DNA of 64,000 nucleotides from CAIVAT01 sp037131145 (GTDB lineage: Bacteria; Bacteroidota; Bacteroidia; Bacteroidales; FEN-979): NCBI GenBank assembly GCA_037131145.1, contig JBAXRP010000001.1, forward strand, positions 7,118 through 71,117, given 5' to 3'. The notes beneath the pieces are model-generated. The model searched no databases and was not told the origin of the DNA. It saw only the letters and a list, made by a program, of their open reading frames with translations. Shown piece by piece: positions 35,709 to 44,719 of this stretch. The position numbers and the translations under genes were made by a program. Within the stretch, counting starts at the first letter, position 1. Every line of letters starts with the position of its first letter.

Positions 35709-38696
35709 TTATTGAACAACAACCTTTTCGCTGTAAGACCGGTCGTTAGCAGATAACCGGATAAAATAAATACCTTTTGAGAATCCCGACATATCAAGTT
35801 TCTTCCTGAATTCACTTCCGGAAACATTCAGTTTTTCTGATAAAAGAACTTTCCCGTTCAGGTCGGTAATAGTTAAATCGAGTGATTTTTCCTTACCGGC
35901 GATATTGATAGTCAGCTCTTCTTTTACCGGGTTAGGATAGATTTTTACAACCGATTCCAGATCTTTCTGTCCAATCCCTCCACAGTTATGAACTGATAGC
36001 GCTTTGGCAGATTCTGTACCAGAGCCACAATCATTAGTTCCTTTTATAGCGATATTTCCTGATTGCGCAGTACCGCTTATTGATAAGGTAACCACATTCG
36101 TTCCTTGTCCGGCAGTTATGGTAACACCCTGAGGAAGCGTCCATTCGTATCCGGTAGCGCCTGTAATGACTGGAATGCTGAAAACATAGTTTCCTTCTCC
36201 CTGGCAAACAGTATCCTGACCCGCTATGACGCCAGCCGGTTCCGGGATTGTATTTACGGCAACCTGTTTTGAAACAGCCGGTCCGGTTCCGCAATCATTT
36301 GTAAGGAAAACTGCAACATCTCCAGCAATTATACCCCAGAGAACATTGATTGTTTCGGTTCCCTGACCACTTTGGATAGTAGCGTCGGCGGGAACCGACC
36401 AATTGAATGTAACGCTTCCACCAGTATAGGATGTTGAGTAAGTACCTTGTGTGTTTGTGCAAAGAATATCGGGACCACTTACCGCTGCCGGACTTACAGG
36501 AGGTATATTAACCAAAACCGGAAGAATGGAGGCGATTGGATTTGGGCCACAATCATTACTTACAGTAACCTGAAGATCGCCGGAGGCGTTTCCCCATTTA
36601 ACTGTAATTGCCGGAGTATTCTGACCTTGCAGAATCGTAGCCTCGGCAGGAACAATCCATGAGTAACTGATTCCGCCAACCACTTCAACGACAGAATACT
36701 CAGCGGTATCTCCATTGCAAACGCTCTGCAATCCGGCAATTGGACCTGGCGCTTCCGGGGCGTGGTTTACAGTTATCAGAACACTATCTGTAGCGGTATT
36801 GGAAGCATTATCGGAAACTGTGATGTGGTACATTGTGGTTGCAGTAGGAGTTGCAAAGGTTGTTGCGTTGTTTGGGTTTACAATGCCTGTAGTTGGCGTC
36901 CATGAAAATGTAAACGGAGGAGTTCCACCAAGAATGTTTACGCTTAATTCTGTCATCAAACCCTGACAGATGGTTGTGGGGTTTGCGCTTGCTGTTGCTA
37001 CGAATACGTTTCCCTGAAGCACCTTGATGGTCGCTGTGCGTTTATGCGCAGGTGTGCCATTGGGGCCGGTTGCAAAAAATGTAGCCATATAAGTTCCTAT
37101 TGGAACATCGCCACTGAGCGATAATTTTACCGGTAAGGAAGCTGGATAACTGGTTATTGTGGTTCCGGAAGGAAATTCAAATGTAATAGAACCAGCGGTA
37201 GGCACAGGAGAAATTGATCCGGATAAAATAACAGAATCGGTATATAGTTTTACGGCAGGAATAGATACCTGGAATGTTGTATTATCAAATGGAGCATAAA
37301 GCGTATCCGATGCTTTATCAATAGCCATGGCATAGTCGGGAAAATATCCGGTCATACTCTGGAAGGTTCCTGCGCGAAAATCTGTCCAACCCAGCATGGA
37401 AACTTTTTTATTTGAAACCACCCCATTGTAGTCGCCTTCATAAGCCGGGGTTCCACCGCCGCCGCAGGTAGTACAGTTAATTTTCATCTTTTTATTGGAG
37501 ATACGCTGATTTGCCACCCACGTCGCTCCACCGTCTGTTGAATAGGAAGCATAGATAAAAGCGCTGTCGTTTGTAGGCGTATCACGGGTATCCATCCACA
37601 TGGCATACAATTTTCCGGTCTCCTTATCACACCAGATAGCGGGATGCCATTGCTGAAAGTTCTGGGTATTTGGATCGTCGTTAATGCGAACGGATGAGCT
37701 CCAGGTAGCGCCGCCGTCGGATGAACTGCGACACCAAACATCGGACTTGGCGTTGGCGCCTGGAGGATCGTTGGAGGCGTAAACACAATAAAGTTTTCCG
37801 CGGTTGGCGCCATAACTGTTATCGGCGGCAATCATAGGATAAGGACGGGTACGCATGTTTGACACCGAATTTCTGCCACCCACCTGCGATCCCACTGTAT
37901 TTGACCATTGCTGAGAAGACTTTTGTACAAAAGTGGACCCGCCATTTGTTGAAAGATAAAATGTATAAACTGAACTGAATGAACTGCCACTATTGGTTAC
38001 CACATAAACAGAGCCTCCCTGAATATTACTTTGAGGACCAACGCACACCATCATACCGGGAAGCGACTGTGTAGTTGGCGCAAAAGTTGAAGTAAATGTT
38101 GCTCCGTTATCAATGCTTCTGGCAAAATTTCCAACGCCGTTGTTGGTCATTGTTGTATAAACATAATTGGCATAAGGACCTGAGGTTTGGTCGCAGGCAA
38201 GCCAGTTTTTATCATTTCCGGCAATTGCAGTAACCGACGTACCCCATGTTGCGCCGTTTGTAGTAGATTTTATTACTTTACAACCGGATATGCTTCCATA
38301 CATGTTTTCATAAAAAAGATTTCCTATACTATCATAACCTACAACCGGGTCTCCCGCCATTGTAGCTCCGAAATTCGGATTGTTCTTCGCCCAGTCAATG
38401 CCATTTTCGGTATGATGAGTTTCATTGGTGTTGTATGCGGTAAAAAACCATGTAGGATGATTGGGATCTGTTGCCATGTTGTTTTCTGCAAAATCAACCC
38501 CAAGACTGTAATTATCCCAGTTATCAATAGTAACCACAGCCGAATTTGCAGTTGTTCCATCGCTTGTTGCCGAGCCTCTCTCGCGAAGGTACTGAGGAAT
38601 TTGATCAAGATTGGGATTATCCCGCTTGAACTGTGCAAAACTCTGGTTTGCAAACAATAGGACAAAGAGCAAACCCACCAAAGTAAAGATTTTCAT
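35709..38696 (-). CDS. sialidase-like beta-propeller protein with Ig/PKD-type domains and T9SS sorting signal
   Basis: A 995-residue secreted protein. After the signal peptide (ending at QSFAQ) the first 450 residues show repeated Asp-box motifs (STTNGATW, SIDNGATF, STNGGSTF, SSDGGATW, STDGGATW) of a sialidase/BNR propeller, although the catalytic residues of true sialidases are not evident. Then come a PKD-like domain and three or four repeated Ig-like domains marked by SVCNGDTAEYSV, and by VSNDCG / LTNDCG / TNDCGSG endings. The last 75 residues (VKIYPNPVKEELTI ... GIYFIRL ... KVVVQ) are a type A T9SS sorting domain. It is a surface or released protein whose substrate is not predictable. Confidence 0.85.
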   Translation of the reverse strand: MKIFTLVGLLFVLLFANQSFAQFKRDNPNLDQIPQYLRERGSATSDGTTANSAVVTIDNWDNYSLGVDFAENNMATDPNHPTWFFTAYNTNETHHTENGIDWAKNNPNFGATMAGDPVVGYDSIGNLFYENMYGSISGCKVIKSTTNGATWGTSVTAIAGNDKNWLACDQTSGPYANYVYTTMTNNGVGNFARSIDNGATFTSTFAPTTQSLPGMMVCVGPQSNIQGGSVYVVTNSGSSFSSVYTFYLSTNGGSTFVQKSSQQWSNTVGSQVGGRNSVSNMRTRPYPMIAADNSYGANRGKLYCVYASNDPPGANAKSDVWCRSSSDGGATWSSSVRINDDPNTQNFQQWHPAIWCDKETGKLYAMWMDTRDTPTNDSAFIYASYSTDGGATWVANQRISNKKMKINCTTCGGGGTPAYEGDYNGVVSNKKVSMLGWTDFRAGTFQSMTGYFPDYAMAIDKASDTLYAPFDNTTFQVSIPAVKLYTDSVILSGSISPVPTAGSITFEFPSGTTITSYPASLPVKLSLSGDVPIGTYMATFFATGPNGTPAHKRTATIKVLQGNVFVATASANPTTICQGLMTELSVNILGGTPPFTFSWTPTTGIVNPNNATTFATPTATTMYHITVSDNASNTATDSVLITVNHAPEAPGPIAGLQSVCNGDTAEYSVVEVVGGISYSWIVPAEATILQGQNTPAITVKWGNASGDLQVTVSNDCGPNPIASILPVLVNIPPVSPAAVSGPDILCTNTQGTYSTSYTGGSVTFNWSVPADATIQSGQGTETINVLWGIIAGDVAVFLTNDCGTGPAVSKQVAVNTIPEPAGVIAGQDTVCQGEGNYVFSIPVITGATGYEWTLPQGVTITAGQGTNVVTLSISGTAQSGNIAIKGTNDCGSGTESAKALSVHNCGGIGQKDLESVVKIYPNPVKEELTINIAGKEKSLDLTITDLNGKVLLSEKLNVSGSEFRKKLDMSGFSKGIYFIRLSANDRSYSEKVVVQ

Positions 38697-38736
38697 AAAA
38701 TTTTGATTTTTAGTTTATAGATAAATTTTCTACCTA

Positions 38737-38766
38737 CAAACTTACAAAAAACTTATTTATCAGCAA
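38737..38766 (-). promoter_or_regulatory. Bacteroidota-type promoter of the sialidase-like gene
   Basis: On the minus strand TTG (38764-38766) and TAAGTTTG (38737-38744) are separated by 19 bases, an almost ideal Bacteroidota promoter. It leaves a leader of roughly 30-35 bases before the ATG at 38696. Confidence 0.65.
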
Positions 38767-38792
38767 CTTAATAACAAATAAATAAATGATGT

Positions 38793-38800
38793 TATCTTTG
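38793..38800 (+). promoter_or_regulatory. -7 promoter element of the sigma factor gene
   Basis: TATCTTTG matches TAnnTTTG and lies 49 bases before the ATG at 38849. It makes the alternative TTG start at 38819 unlikely. No good -33 TTG is seen at the usual distance. Confidence 0.45.
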
Positions 38801-38848
38801 TGCTTCACGGTGTAACCTTTGTGCAACCCTGCCGTCAAAAAGTTCCGG

Positions 38849-39415
38849 ATGAAATACCTCGACGACAACTATTACATTGATCGCGTACTCAGCGGCGATG
38901 TTAGCGCTTATGCACAACTGGTTGCCAAACACAAAAACCTGGTTTTTTCTATTGCTTTAAAAATACTGAATAATCGGGAGGATGCCGAAGAGATTGCCCA
39001 GGATTGTTTTCTCAAAGTATTTCATTCGTTGAAAACATTTGAAAGAAAATCGAAATTTTCGACATGGTTATACAGGATAGTTTACAACGCTGCAATTTCA
39101 AAAACCCGGAAAAAGAAACCCGATCTTGTTCCAATGGATGATTATGTAATCCATAACTATAGTGAAGAGAATGTTTCAGAAGGAATCTATGACATTGATC
39201 CCGATATTCAGAAAGCATTGATCGAAAAGGCAATGACGAAACTAAGCGATGACGAAAACCTCTTAATAACACTATTTTACCACGGAGAAAACTCAATTGA
39301 AGATATCAGCGCTATCACAGGCCTTACCATGTCGAATGTGAAAGTGAGGCTACACAGAATACGAAAAAAACTGCATGACGACCTCTCTGTGACGATGAAA
39401 CAGGCGTTGGCATGA
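38849..39415 (+). CDS. ECF-type RNA polymerase sigma factor
   Basis: A 188-residue sigma-70 family protein of the extracytoplasmic-function class. Region 2 (YAQLVAKHKNLVFSIALKILNNREDAEEIAQDCFLKVFHSL, split here at about residues 24-64) and the WLYRIVYNAA segment lie in the first half. Region 4 with its HTH (NSIEDISAITGLTMSNVKVRLHR) is at the end. The start ATG 38849 gives the usual MKYLDDNYYIDRVLSGD opening. The next gene, 25 bases downstream, encodes a small membrane protein likely to be its regulator. Target genes are unknown. Confidence 0.93.
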   Translation: MKYLDDNYYIDRVLSGDVSAYAQLVAKHKNLVFSIALKILNNREDAEEIAQDCFLKVFHSLKTFERKSKFSTWLYRIVYNAAISKTRKKKPDLVPMDDYVIHNYSEENVSEGIYDIDPDIQKALIEKAMTKLSDDENLLITLFYHGENSIEDISAITGLTMSNVKVRLHRIRKKLHDDLSVTMKQALA

Positions 39416-39440
39416 TTAAACTTTATAATATTGTACTACT

Positions 39441-39854
39441 ATGGAAAAAGAAGAAATAGAAAACGATGATTATTTAAGCAGGTTGATATGGCAAATTCCG
39501 CTTGAAAGTCCTTCCGATGATTTTGTGGATCATGTAATTGCGGCAATTCAGGCGGAATCTGTGGTTGTTACCGGGAAAAAATCCTTCTTTCCGGCTTTCA
39601 ACTCAGTACTGCCCTACTTAGCGGTAATATTGTTTAGCATTTTGATTTTTGCTACTTCCGATCTGCCTTTCCTTAGCAGAATTCCTGCAAAAGGATACTT
39701 TATGAATGATATTCTTCCCTCCTTTGGCGCTCTTATCGCCGGTATGAAGGCTGCTTTTACTTCGAAATATGTTACCTGGGGGTTGCTTGTTGGTTTAGCC
39801 GGTGGATTGCTTTTTTTTGTTGACCGTTTTCTCAGCAGGCGCAGCGCCATTTAA
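39441..39854 (+). CDS. small membrane protein, probable anti-sigma factor
   Basis: A 137-residue protein with an acidic cytoplasmic N-terminus of about 55 residues (EKEEIENDDYLSRLIWQIPLESPSDDFVDHVI), two or three hydrophobic segments (near 52-70, 84-100 and 110-128) and a short basic tail. I recognise no family. Position directly after the sigma gene, size and topology are those of membrane anti-sigma factors, so that role is inferred from context. Its 3' end overlaps the convergent lutB gene by 4 bases. Confidence 0.55.
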   Translation: MEKEEIENDDYLSRLIWQIPLESPSDDFVDHVIAAIQAESVVVTGKKSFFPAFNSVLPYLAVILFSILIFATSDLPFLSRIPAKGYFMNDILPSFGALIAGMKAAFTSKYVTWGLLVGLAGGLLFFVDRFLSRRSAI

Positions 39855-41227
39855 ATATGGGTTTCTTTCCACTGTTCCTTAAAACTTTTTTGCGCTATTC
39901 TCGGTAAGGAACGACGATTTCCCCACATTTTTTTTCCAAACCTGCTAATCATTTTGTTTTTCAGACCCGACTTTGGTTTATCAATCATCCATCGGTGAAG
40001 CATAACCGTTTTCCATCCGCTGACGATGACGCGCCAGGTAAACGAAACGTATTTCTTAACAACGGCTTCATGCCTGTTGTGAAGCAGCAACTCATGAAGC
40101 GGTATTTTTACAGGGCATACTTCAGTGCATTTTCCGCAAAGCGAGGAGGCAAAACTCAGGTGATTATACTCCTTCATTCCGAGGTAATGAGGCGATATAA
40201 CGGAACCAATAGGACCGGAATATGTTGCATTATAGGTATATCCTCCAACGCTTTTATAAATAGGACAACCGTTCAAACAGGCCCCGCAACGTATGCAGGA
40301 AAGGGCTCGGCGCTGTTCCCTGAATTTCAGCAGCTCGGTGCGACGATTATCCAGCAGTATTACATACATCTCCTCCGGTCCATCAGGTTCAAACTCAGTT
40401 CCTGGTCCAAATACAATATTATTATAAACCGTGATATGCTGACCGGTGCCATGCTGTGCAAGTAACGGAAGAAATAAATCGAGATCTTCAAGCGAAGGTA
40501 TCAGCTTTTCAATACCTACAATGACGATATGAATTTTTGGAAAAGCTATTGTGAGTAAACCATTTCCTTCATTCTCTGTTAGTGAAACAGCTCCAACATC
40601 GGCAATGAGAAAATTCCCGCCAGTAATTCCAACATCGGCTCTCAAAAACTCACCACGAAGTTTTTCACGTACAAATTGTGTGATCTGTTCAGGTTTGCTA
40701 TGAGGTGGCAGATTAAATTTTTCATGAAACAACTGCGCTACATCTTCTTTTGATTTATGCATTGCAGGCGTCAGAATGTGGTATGGCTTTTCACCGGCAA
40801 TCTGAACTATGTATTCTCCGAGGTCAGTTTCAAATACTTCCCGCTTATTTTTTTCCAGCGCTTCGTTCAACTCCAATTCCTCAGAAACCATGGTCTTTTG
40901 CTTTACGATTACCTGTGACCTTGACTTTTTTATAATATGGAGAATTTCACGTACCGCATCCTTCTCATTCGAAGCCCACAGTACCTTACCACCTCTTTTA
41001 CTGAAATTATTCTCAAATTCAACAAGATACTTATCGAGGTTGTTGCTTATTTTATGTTTGATATTGGCTGCGCGCCGTTTTGCCAGTTCCAGGTTTTTAT
41101 ATTGTCTTTCCCCCTTTTCAACCTGCTCATTGTACCTGCCAATATTATGATTAAGACGCTTACGATGCTCTTTATCGAATGATTTGAGTTCTGCGTCTTC
41201 CAGAAATTTATGATATATATGACTCAT
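39851..41227 (-). CDS. lutB: lactate utilisation protein B (LUD-domain iron-sulfur protein)
   Basis: A 458-residue protein. An LUD domain occupies about residues 60-300 (ADVGITGGNFLIADVGAVSLTENEGNG and the HILTPAMHKSKEDVAQLF region). A two-cluster ferredoxin region follows, with CIRCGACLNGCP and CGKCTEVCP. LutB works with LutA and LutC to oxidise lactate to pyruvate, but neither partner is next to it. I start at ATG 41227, where the family N-terminus lies and just 10 bases after the rpiB stop; the longer frame would overlap rpiB. It is co-transcribed with rpiB. Confidence 0.9.
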   Translation of the reverse strand: MSHIYHKFLEDAELKSFDKEHRKRLNHNIGRYNEQVEKGERQYKNLELAKRRAANIKHKISNNLDKYLVEFENNFSKRGGKVLWASNEKDAVREILHIIKKSRSQVIVKQKTMVSEELELNEALEKNKREVFETDLGEYIVQIAGEKPYHILTPAMHKSKEDVAQLFHEKFNLPPHSKPEQITQFVREKLRGEFLRADVGITGGNFLIADVGAVSLTENEGNGLLTIAFPKIHIVIVGIEKLIPSLEDLDLFLPLLAQHGTGQHITVYNNIVFGPGTEFEPDGPEEMYVILLDNRRTELLKFREQRRALSCIRCGACLNGCPIYKSVGGYTYNATYSGPIGSVISPHYLGMKEYNHLSFASSLCGKCTEVCPVKIPLHELLLHNRHEAVVKKYVSFTWRVIVSGWKTVMLHRWMIDKPKSGLKNKMISRFGKKMWGNRRSLPRIAQKSFKEQWKETHI

Positions 41228-41237
41228 TCTGTTTACA

Positions 41238-41675
41238 TTATAATATATTTGAAATTTTTTCAACTCGATTTTGATGCCTGCCACCCTCAAAATTTGTATC
41301 AAGGAAGATCAATGAAAATTTTACCGCCTCATCAAGGCTTATGAATCGGGCAGGTAATGCAATGATATTGGCGTTATTGTGCTTTCTCGCCAAACTGGTT
41401 ATTTCATCATTCCAGCATAAGGCAGCTCTAATTCCTTTATATTTGTTGGCAGTTATGGCTACACCGTTGCCACTGCCACAAATCAGTATTCCAAACTTAT
41501 AAATTCCTGATTGAACATCATTTGCCAGTGGATGAGCGGTATCGGGGTAATCCATTGATATTTCAGAATATGTTCCATAATCCTGAAAAACATAACCCTG
41601 AGCGCTCAGATTGCTTATTATATACTCTTTCATGGTAAAACCCGCATGATCACTTCCGATAGCAATTTTCATCAC
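41238..41675 (-). CDS. rpiB: ribose-5-phosphate isomerase B
   Basis: A 145-residue RpiB-fold sugar-phosphate isomerase (ribulose-5-phosphate to ribose-5-phosphate) of the pentose phosphate pathway. Signatures are IAIGSDHAGFTMKE at the start, the active-site ICGSGNGVAITANK (Cys) and the final FEGGRHQNRVEKI. ATG 41672 is an equally possible start. A -7 element (TACATTTG, minus strand, 41706-41713) lies 31 bases upstream. It is followed by lutB after 10 bases. Confidence 0.95.
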   Translation of the reverse strand: MMKIAIGSDHAGFTMKEYIISNLSAQGYVFQDYGTYSEISMDYPDTAHPLANDVQSGIYKFGILICGSGNGVAITANKYKGIRAALCWNDEITSLARKHNNANIIALPARFISLDEAVKFSLIFLDTNFEGGRHQNRVEKISNIL

Positions 41676-41830
41676 AAAACCAACCGTTGTTAATTAATTT
41701 TTTTACAAATGTACGCTAAACCCATCATTATGAATTAAAAAGAAATCTGCCTGTTTTATAGCATACTCAAAATCAAAATTTTATTTTTTTAACAGGCAAT
41801 TGTTAACAACTCATTACTTTTGTGATTAAA

Positions 41831-42033
41831 TGTTAATAAAAAATGAAAAATGTTAATAACTAATGCTGCCTGAAAATGTTTTTAGAAATTAGCAATATTT
41901 TATCAATAGTTTTCAACACAATCTTACCTGGCTGCAAAGCTGAGGTTATTAACAAGCCATCTTATTAACAATTGTTAATACCAAATATAATTATTTATTA
42001 TACAATAATTTAAAAAATATAACCTGTTAATAA
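41831..42033. other. AT-rich intergenic block with repeated TTATTAACA 9-mers (candidate protein-binding array or origin)
   Basis: The 476-base gap between rpiB and nadA is very AT-rich and has no gene. The 9-mer TTATTAACA or its complement occurs exactly at 41831-41839, 41851-41859, 41946-41954, 41962-41970 and 42025-42033, with near copies at 41973-41981 and 42093-42101 and a TTGTTAACAA palindrome at 41800-41809. The 9-mer differs from the DnaA box TTATCCACA at two positions. A -7-like TACTTTTG (41815-41822) might start a long nadA leader. The array could be an origin, an operator cluster for nadA, or AT-rich coincidence. Confidence 0.4.
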
Positions 42034-42151
42034 AATGTTCATCAATTCATAAAATTTTAAAATCAAAGGTTTTTATTGAAAATTAATTAACAATATTAAC
42101 AGCTATTAATATAAATACATATAAATATATTCTTTTTATTATTAAAAAAAA

Positions 42152-43090
42152 ATGACTGAAAAAACAACCGCTAACCTGATTGAACGTATTCAACGCCTGA
42201 AAATGGAAAAAAATGCTGTAATATTAGCACATTATTATCAGGTTTCTGAAATACAAGATGTTGCAGATTTTGTTGGCGATAGTCTCGGCTTATCTCAGAA
42301 TGCTTTAAATACAAATGCTTCAATTATCGTTTTTGCCGGAGTTCATTTTATGGCTGAGACTGCAAAAATTCTAAACCCAAACAAAAAGGTTCTGATTCCA
42401 GATCTGATGGCAGGTTGTTCACTGGCTGATTCATGTCCTGCCGACAAATTTGCCAGCTTTAAGAAGATGAACCCGAATAACCTTGTAATATCTTACATCA
42501 ATTGTTCTGCTGTGGTTAAAACCATGTCGGATGTGATTTGTACTTCAAGTAACGCAATAAAAATCGTTGAATCTTTTCCAAAAGAGCAAAAACTGATCTT
42601 TGCGCCTGATAAAAACCTTGGTGGATATATAAATGCAAAAACCGGAAGGAATATGCTACTTTGGGATGGTAGTTGCGAAGTGCATGACATGATCAAGGTT
42701 GAAGCGGTTATTAAAATGAAGGCAGATAACCCGGATGCATTGTTAATAGCTCATCCCGAATGCAAGGCAATTATTCTTGAACTTGCCGATTATATTGGTT
42801 CCACAACCGGATTGCTTAATTTTACCGAAAAAAACAGCGCGACGAAATTCATTGTCGCAACGGAAACAGGTATTCTTCATCAGATGAAAAAAGCGTCGCC
42901 CGATAAAGAATTTTTAATTGTTCCTTCCGATTCTACCTGCTCATGCAACGATTGTCCTTATATGAAAATGAATACACTTGAAAAACTTTACAACTGTCTG
43001 AAAACAGAAATACCAGAAATAACATTGCCGGAAGACGTTATTGAAAAGGCAAAAAAACCGATTTTGCGAATGTTGGAATTATCTGTTTAA
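42152..43090 (+). CDS. nadA: quinolinate synthase
   Basis: A 312-residue 4Fe-4S enzyme that condenses iminoaspartate with dihydroxyacetone phosphate to quinolinate in de novo NAD synthesis. The three cluster cysteines are visible: Cys89 in AGCSLADSC, Cys175 in GSCEVHD and Cys268 in NDCPYMKMN, spaced as in the short NadA type. AHYYQVSEIQDVADFVGDSLGLS near the start is diagnostic. nadB and nadC are not in the window. It lies downstream of the AT-rich repeat block. Confidence 0.97.
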   Translation: MTEKTTANLIERIQRLKMEKNAVILAHYYQVSEIQDVADFVGDSLGLSQNALNTNASIIVFAGVHFMAETAKILNPNKKVLIPDLMAGCSLADSCPADKFASFKKMNPNNLVISYINCSAVVKTMSDVICTSSNAIKIVESFPKEQKLIFAPDKNLGGYINAKTGRNMLLWDGSCEVHDMIKVEAVIKMKADNPDALLIAHPECKAIILELADYIGSTTGLLNFTEKNSATKFIVATETGILHQMKKASPDKEFLIVPSDSTCSCNDCPYMKMNTLEKLYNCLKTEIPEITLPEDVIEKAKKPILRMLELSV

Positions 43091-43150
43091 TCTGCTTCCA
43101 CAAACTCCACACGGTTTTAAATGAAACGGTGGTGGTATATGATATTGTCT

Positions 43151-44719
43151 ATGAAATCAATGCAAATAATTTTTCATATTAAATTAATCCTTATCATCAC
43201 AGGAATTCTGGTTTATTCAATTGGATTTTGTCAGGATACAATTCAAAAGGATGGTTATCAAAAATTTTATTTTTCCGATGGCAAGGTTTCAAGCGAAGGT
43301 ATCATTAAAAATAGAAAACCTGATGGTTACTGGAAATCTTACAATCAAAACGGAAAATTGAAATCAGAAGGAAACCGGAAAAATTTTGAACTCGACAGTC
43401 TATGGAAGTTTTATAATCAGGATGGGAAACTGCTACTTGAAATTAATTATCTTGCCGGCAAAAAGAATGGAATAAAATCTACTTATACTGAAAATGAGGT
43501 GGTAAGGGAAACTTTTAAAAATGATGTTAAAGATGGATATACCCGGATTTATTTCAATGATGGCAAAATCAAACAGGAAATTCCGTTTATTAAAGGTCAG
43601 GAACAGGGGTTTGGAAAGGAGTATAATTCAAAGGGAGTCATTATAACTCTAACTGAGTACAAAAAAGGATTTATTGTTGACCGGCTTAGAATAAACAGAA
43701 TAGATGCTTCGGGTCGCAAGCAGGGCAGATGGTTTACATTTTATGAAACAGGTAATCTTCAGTCGGAAGCGGGTTACAAGGATAATCTCAAACATGGCTA
43801 TTATAAGGAATATGCTGAGAATGGCGATCTGATTAGAATTCTGAAATATTCCGATGGCATTCTACAGCAGGAAGCTGCGGAAATTCAGAAACTCGACATT
43901 CAAAACGAATATTATTCCAACGGAAAAATTAAAATAAGCGCGATGTTTAGGAATGGGGTACCTGAAGGTATTCTACGTCAATATGATTCGGCAGGTGTGG
44001 TTGAGAAAGCCTTTTTATATAAAAACGGGCAGGTTGTTGGTGAAGGAATTGTAAAAGATGACGGAAACAGAGACGGAGCATGGAAAGATTTTTATCCCGA
44101 CGGATCTTTGAAATCTCAGGGTAATTATAATAGCGGCAAACAAACAGGCGAATGGAAATTCTATTATCCTGATGGAAAAGTTGAGCAAACCGGAAAATTC
44201 AACAAATCGGGAAAATTAGATGGCGTGTGGAAATGGTATTTCGATACCGGGCAACTCCAACTTGAGGAAAATTACAAGGCAGGGGTGAAGGATGGACTTT
44301 CAACTACATATAATGAGAGCGGAAAAGTTATTGAGGAAGGCGAATTCATTGACGGAAATGAGGATGGCGCCTGGTTCGAACAAACCGGCGATACATATAT
44401 GAAAGGTTCATATCGCGACGGAATGCGAAATGGAATCTGGTCTTATTATTATCTGAATAACAATGAATCCGGCGCCGATAGCCTTTGCTATTTCCGGGGT
44501 AATTTTATTGAAGACAATCCCAATGGAAAACATATTTATTACTATGAAAACGGCAAAGTTAAAACCGAGGGTAGTTATGTGATGGGAAAAAAAGAAAAGG
44601 ATTGGTATCTGTACAATGAGGATGGTACTTTATTTCTGATTATTACATACAGATCAGGAATAGAAATAAGATATGATGGAGTAAAAATTAAACCAGCGTA
44701 TGAAAAGGAGGACGAGTAA
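43151..44719 (+). CDS. secreted YwqK/MORN-repeat protein
   Basis: A protein of about 522 residues: a signal peptide (MKSMQIIFHIKLILIITG, ending near GFCQ), then some 18 repeats of roughly 23 residues with the pattern DGxWKxYYxNGKLxxEGxYKxGKxxG, as in MORN and YwqK families. Such repeats form elongated beta-hairpin sheets. Database labels of the type 'YwqK antitoxin' come from repeat similarity and are not supported here, as there is no toxin gene nearby. The earlier ATG at 43121 is possible, but the signal peptide is best from 43151. It abuts the pseudouridine synthase gene with no gap. Confidence 0.82.
   Translation: MKSMQIIFHIKLILIITGILVYSIGFCQDTIQKDGYQKFYFSDGKVSSEGIIKNRKPDGYWKSYNQNGKLKSEGNRKNFELDSLWKFYNQDGKLLLEINYLAGKKNGIKSTYTENEVVRETFKNDVKDGYTRIYFNDGKIKQEIPFIKGQEQGFGKEYNSKGVIITLTEYKKGFIVDRLRINRIDASGRKQGRWFTFYETGNLQSEAGYKDNLKHGYYKEYAENGDLIRILKYSDGILQQEAAEIQKLDIQNEYYSNGKIKISAMFRNGVPEGILRQYDSAGVVEKAFLYKNGQVVGEGIVKDDGNRDGAWKDFYPDGSLKSQGNYNSGKQTGEWKFYYPDGKVEQTGKFNKSGKLDGVWKWYFDTGQLQLEENYKAGVKDGLSTTYNESGKVIEEGEFIDGNEDGAWFEQTGDTYMKGSYRDGMRNGIWSYYYLNNNESGADSLCYFRGNFIEDNPNGKHIYYYENGKVKTEGSYVMGKKEKDWYLYNEDGTLFLIITYRSGIEIRYDGVKIKPAYEKEDE

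Noticed and set aside
35709..38696. Active sialidase (neuraminidase) call
   Set aside because: Asp-boxes show the propeller fold, but I could not locate the catalytic Arg triad and Tyr/Glu pair with confidence.
43121..44719. Toxin-antitoxin function for the YwqK-type repeat protein
   Set aside because: It is a secreted repeat protein with a signal peptide and no toxin gene beside it; the name is inherited from repeat similarity.
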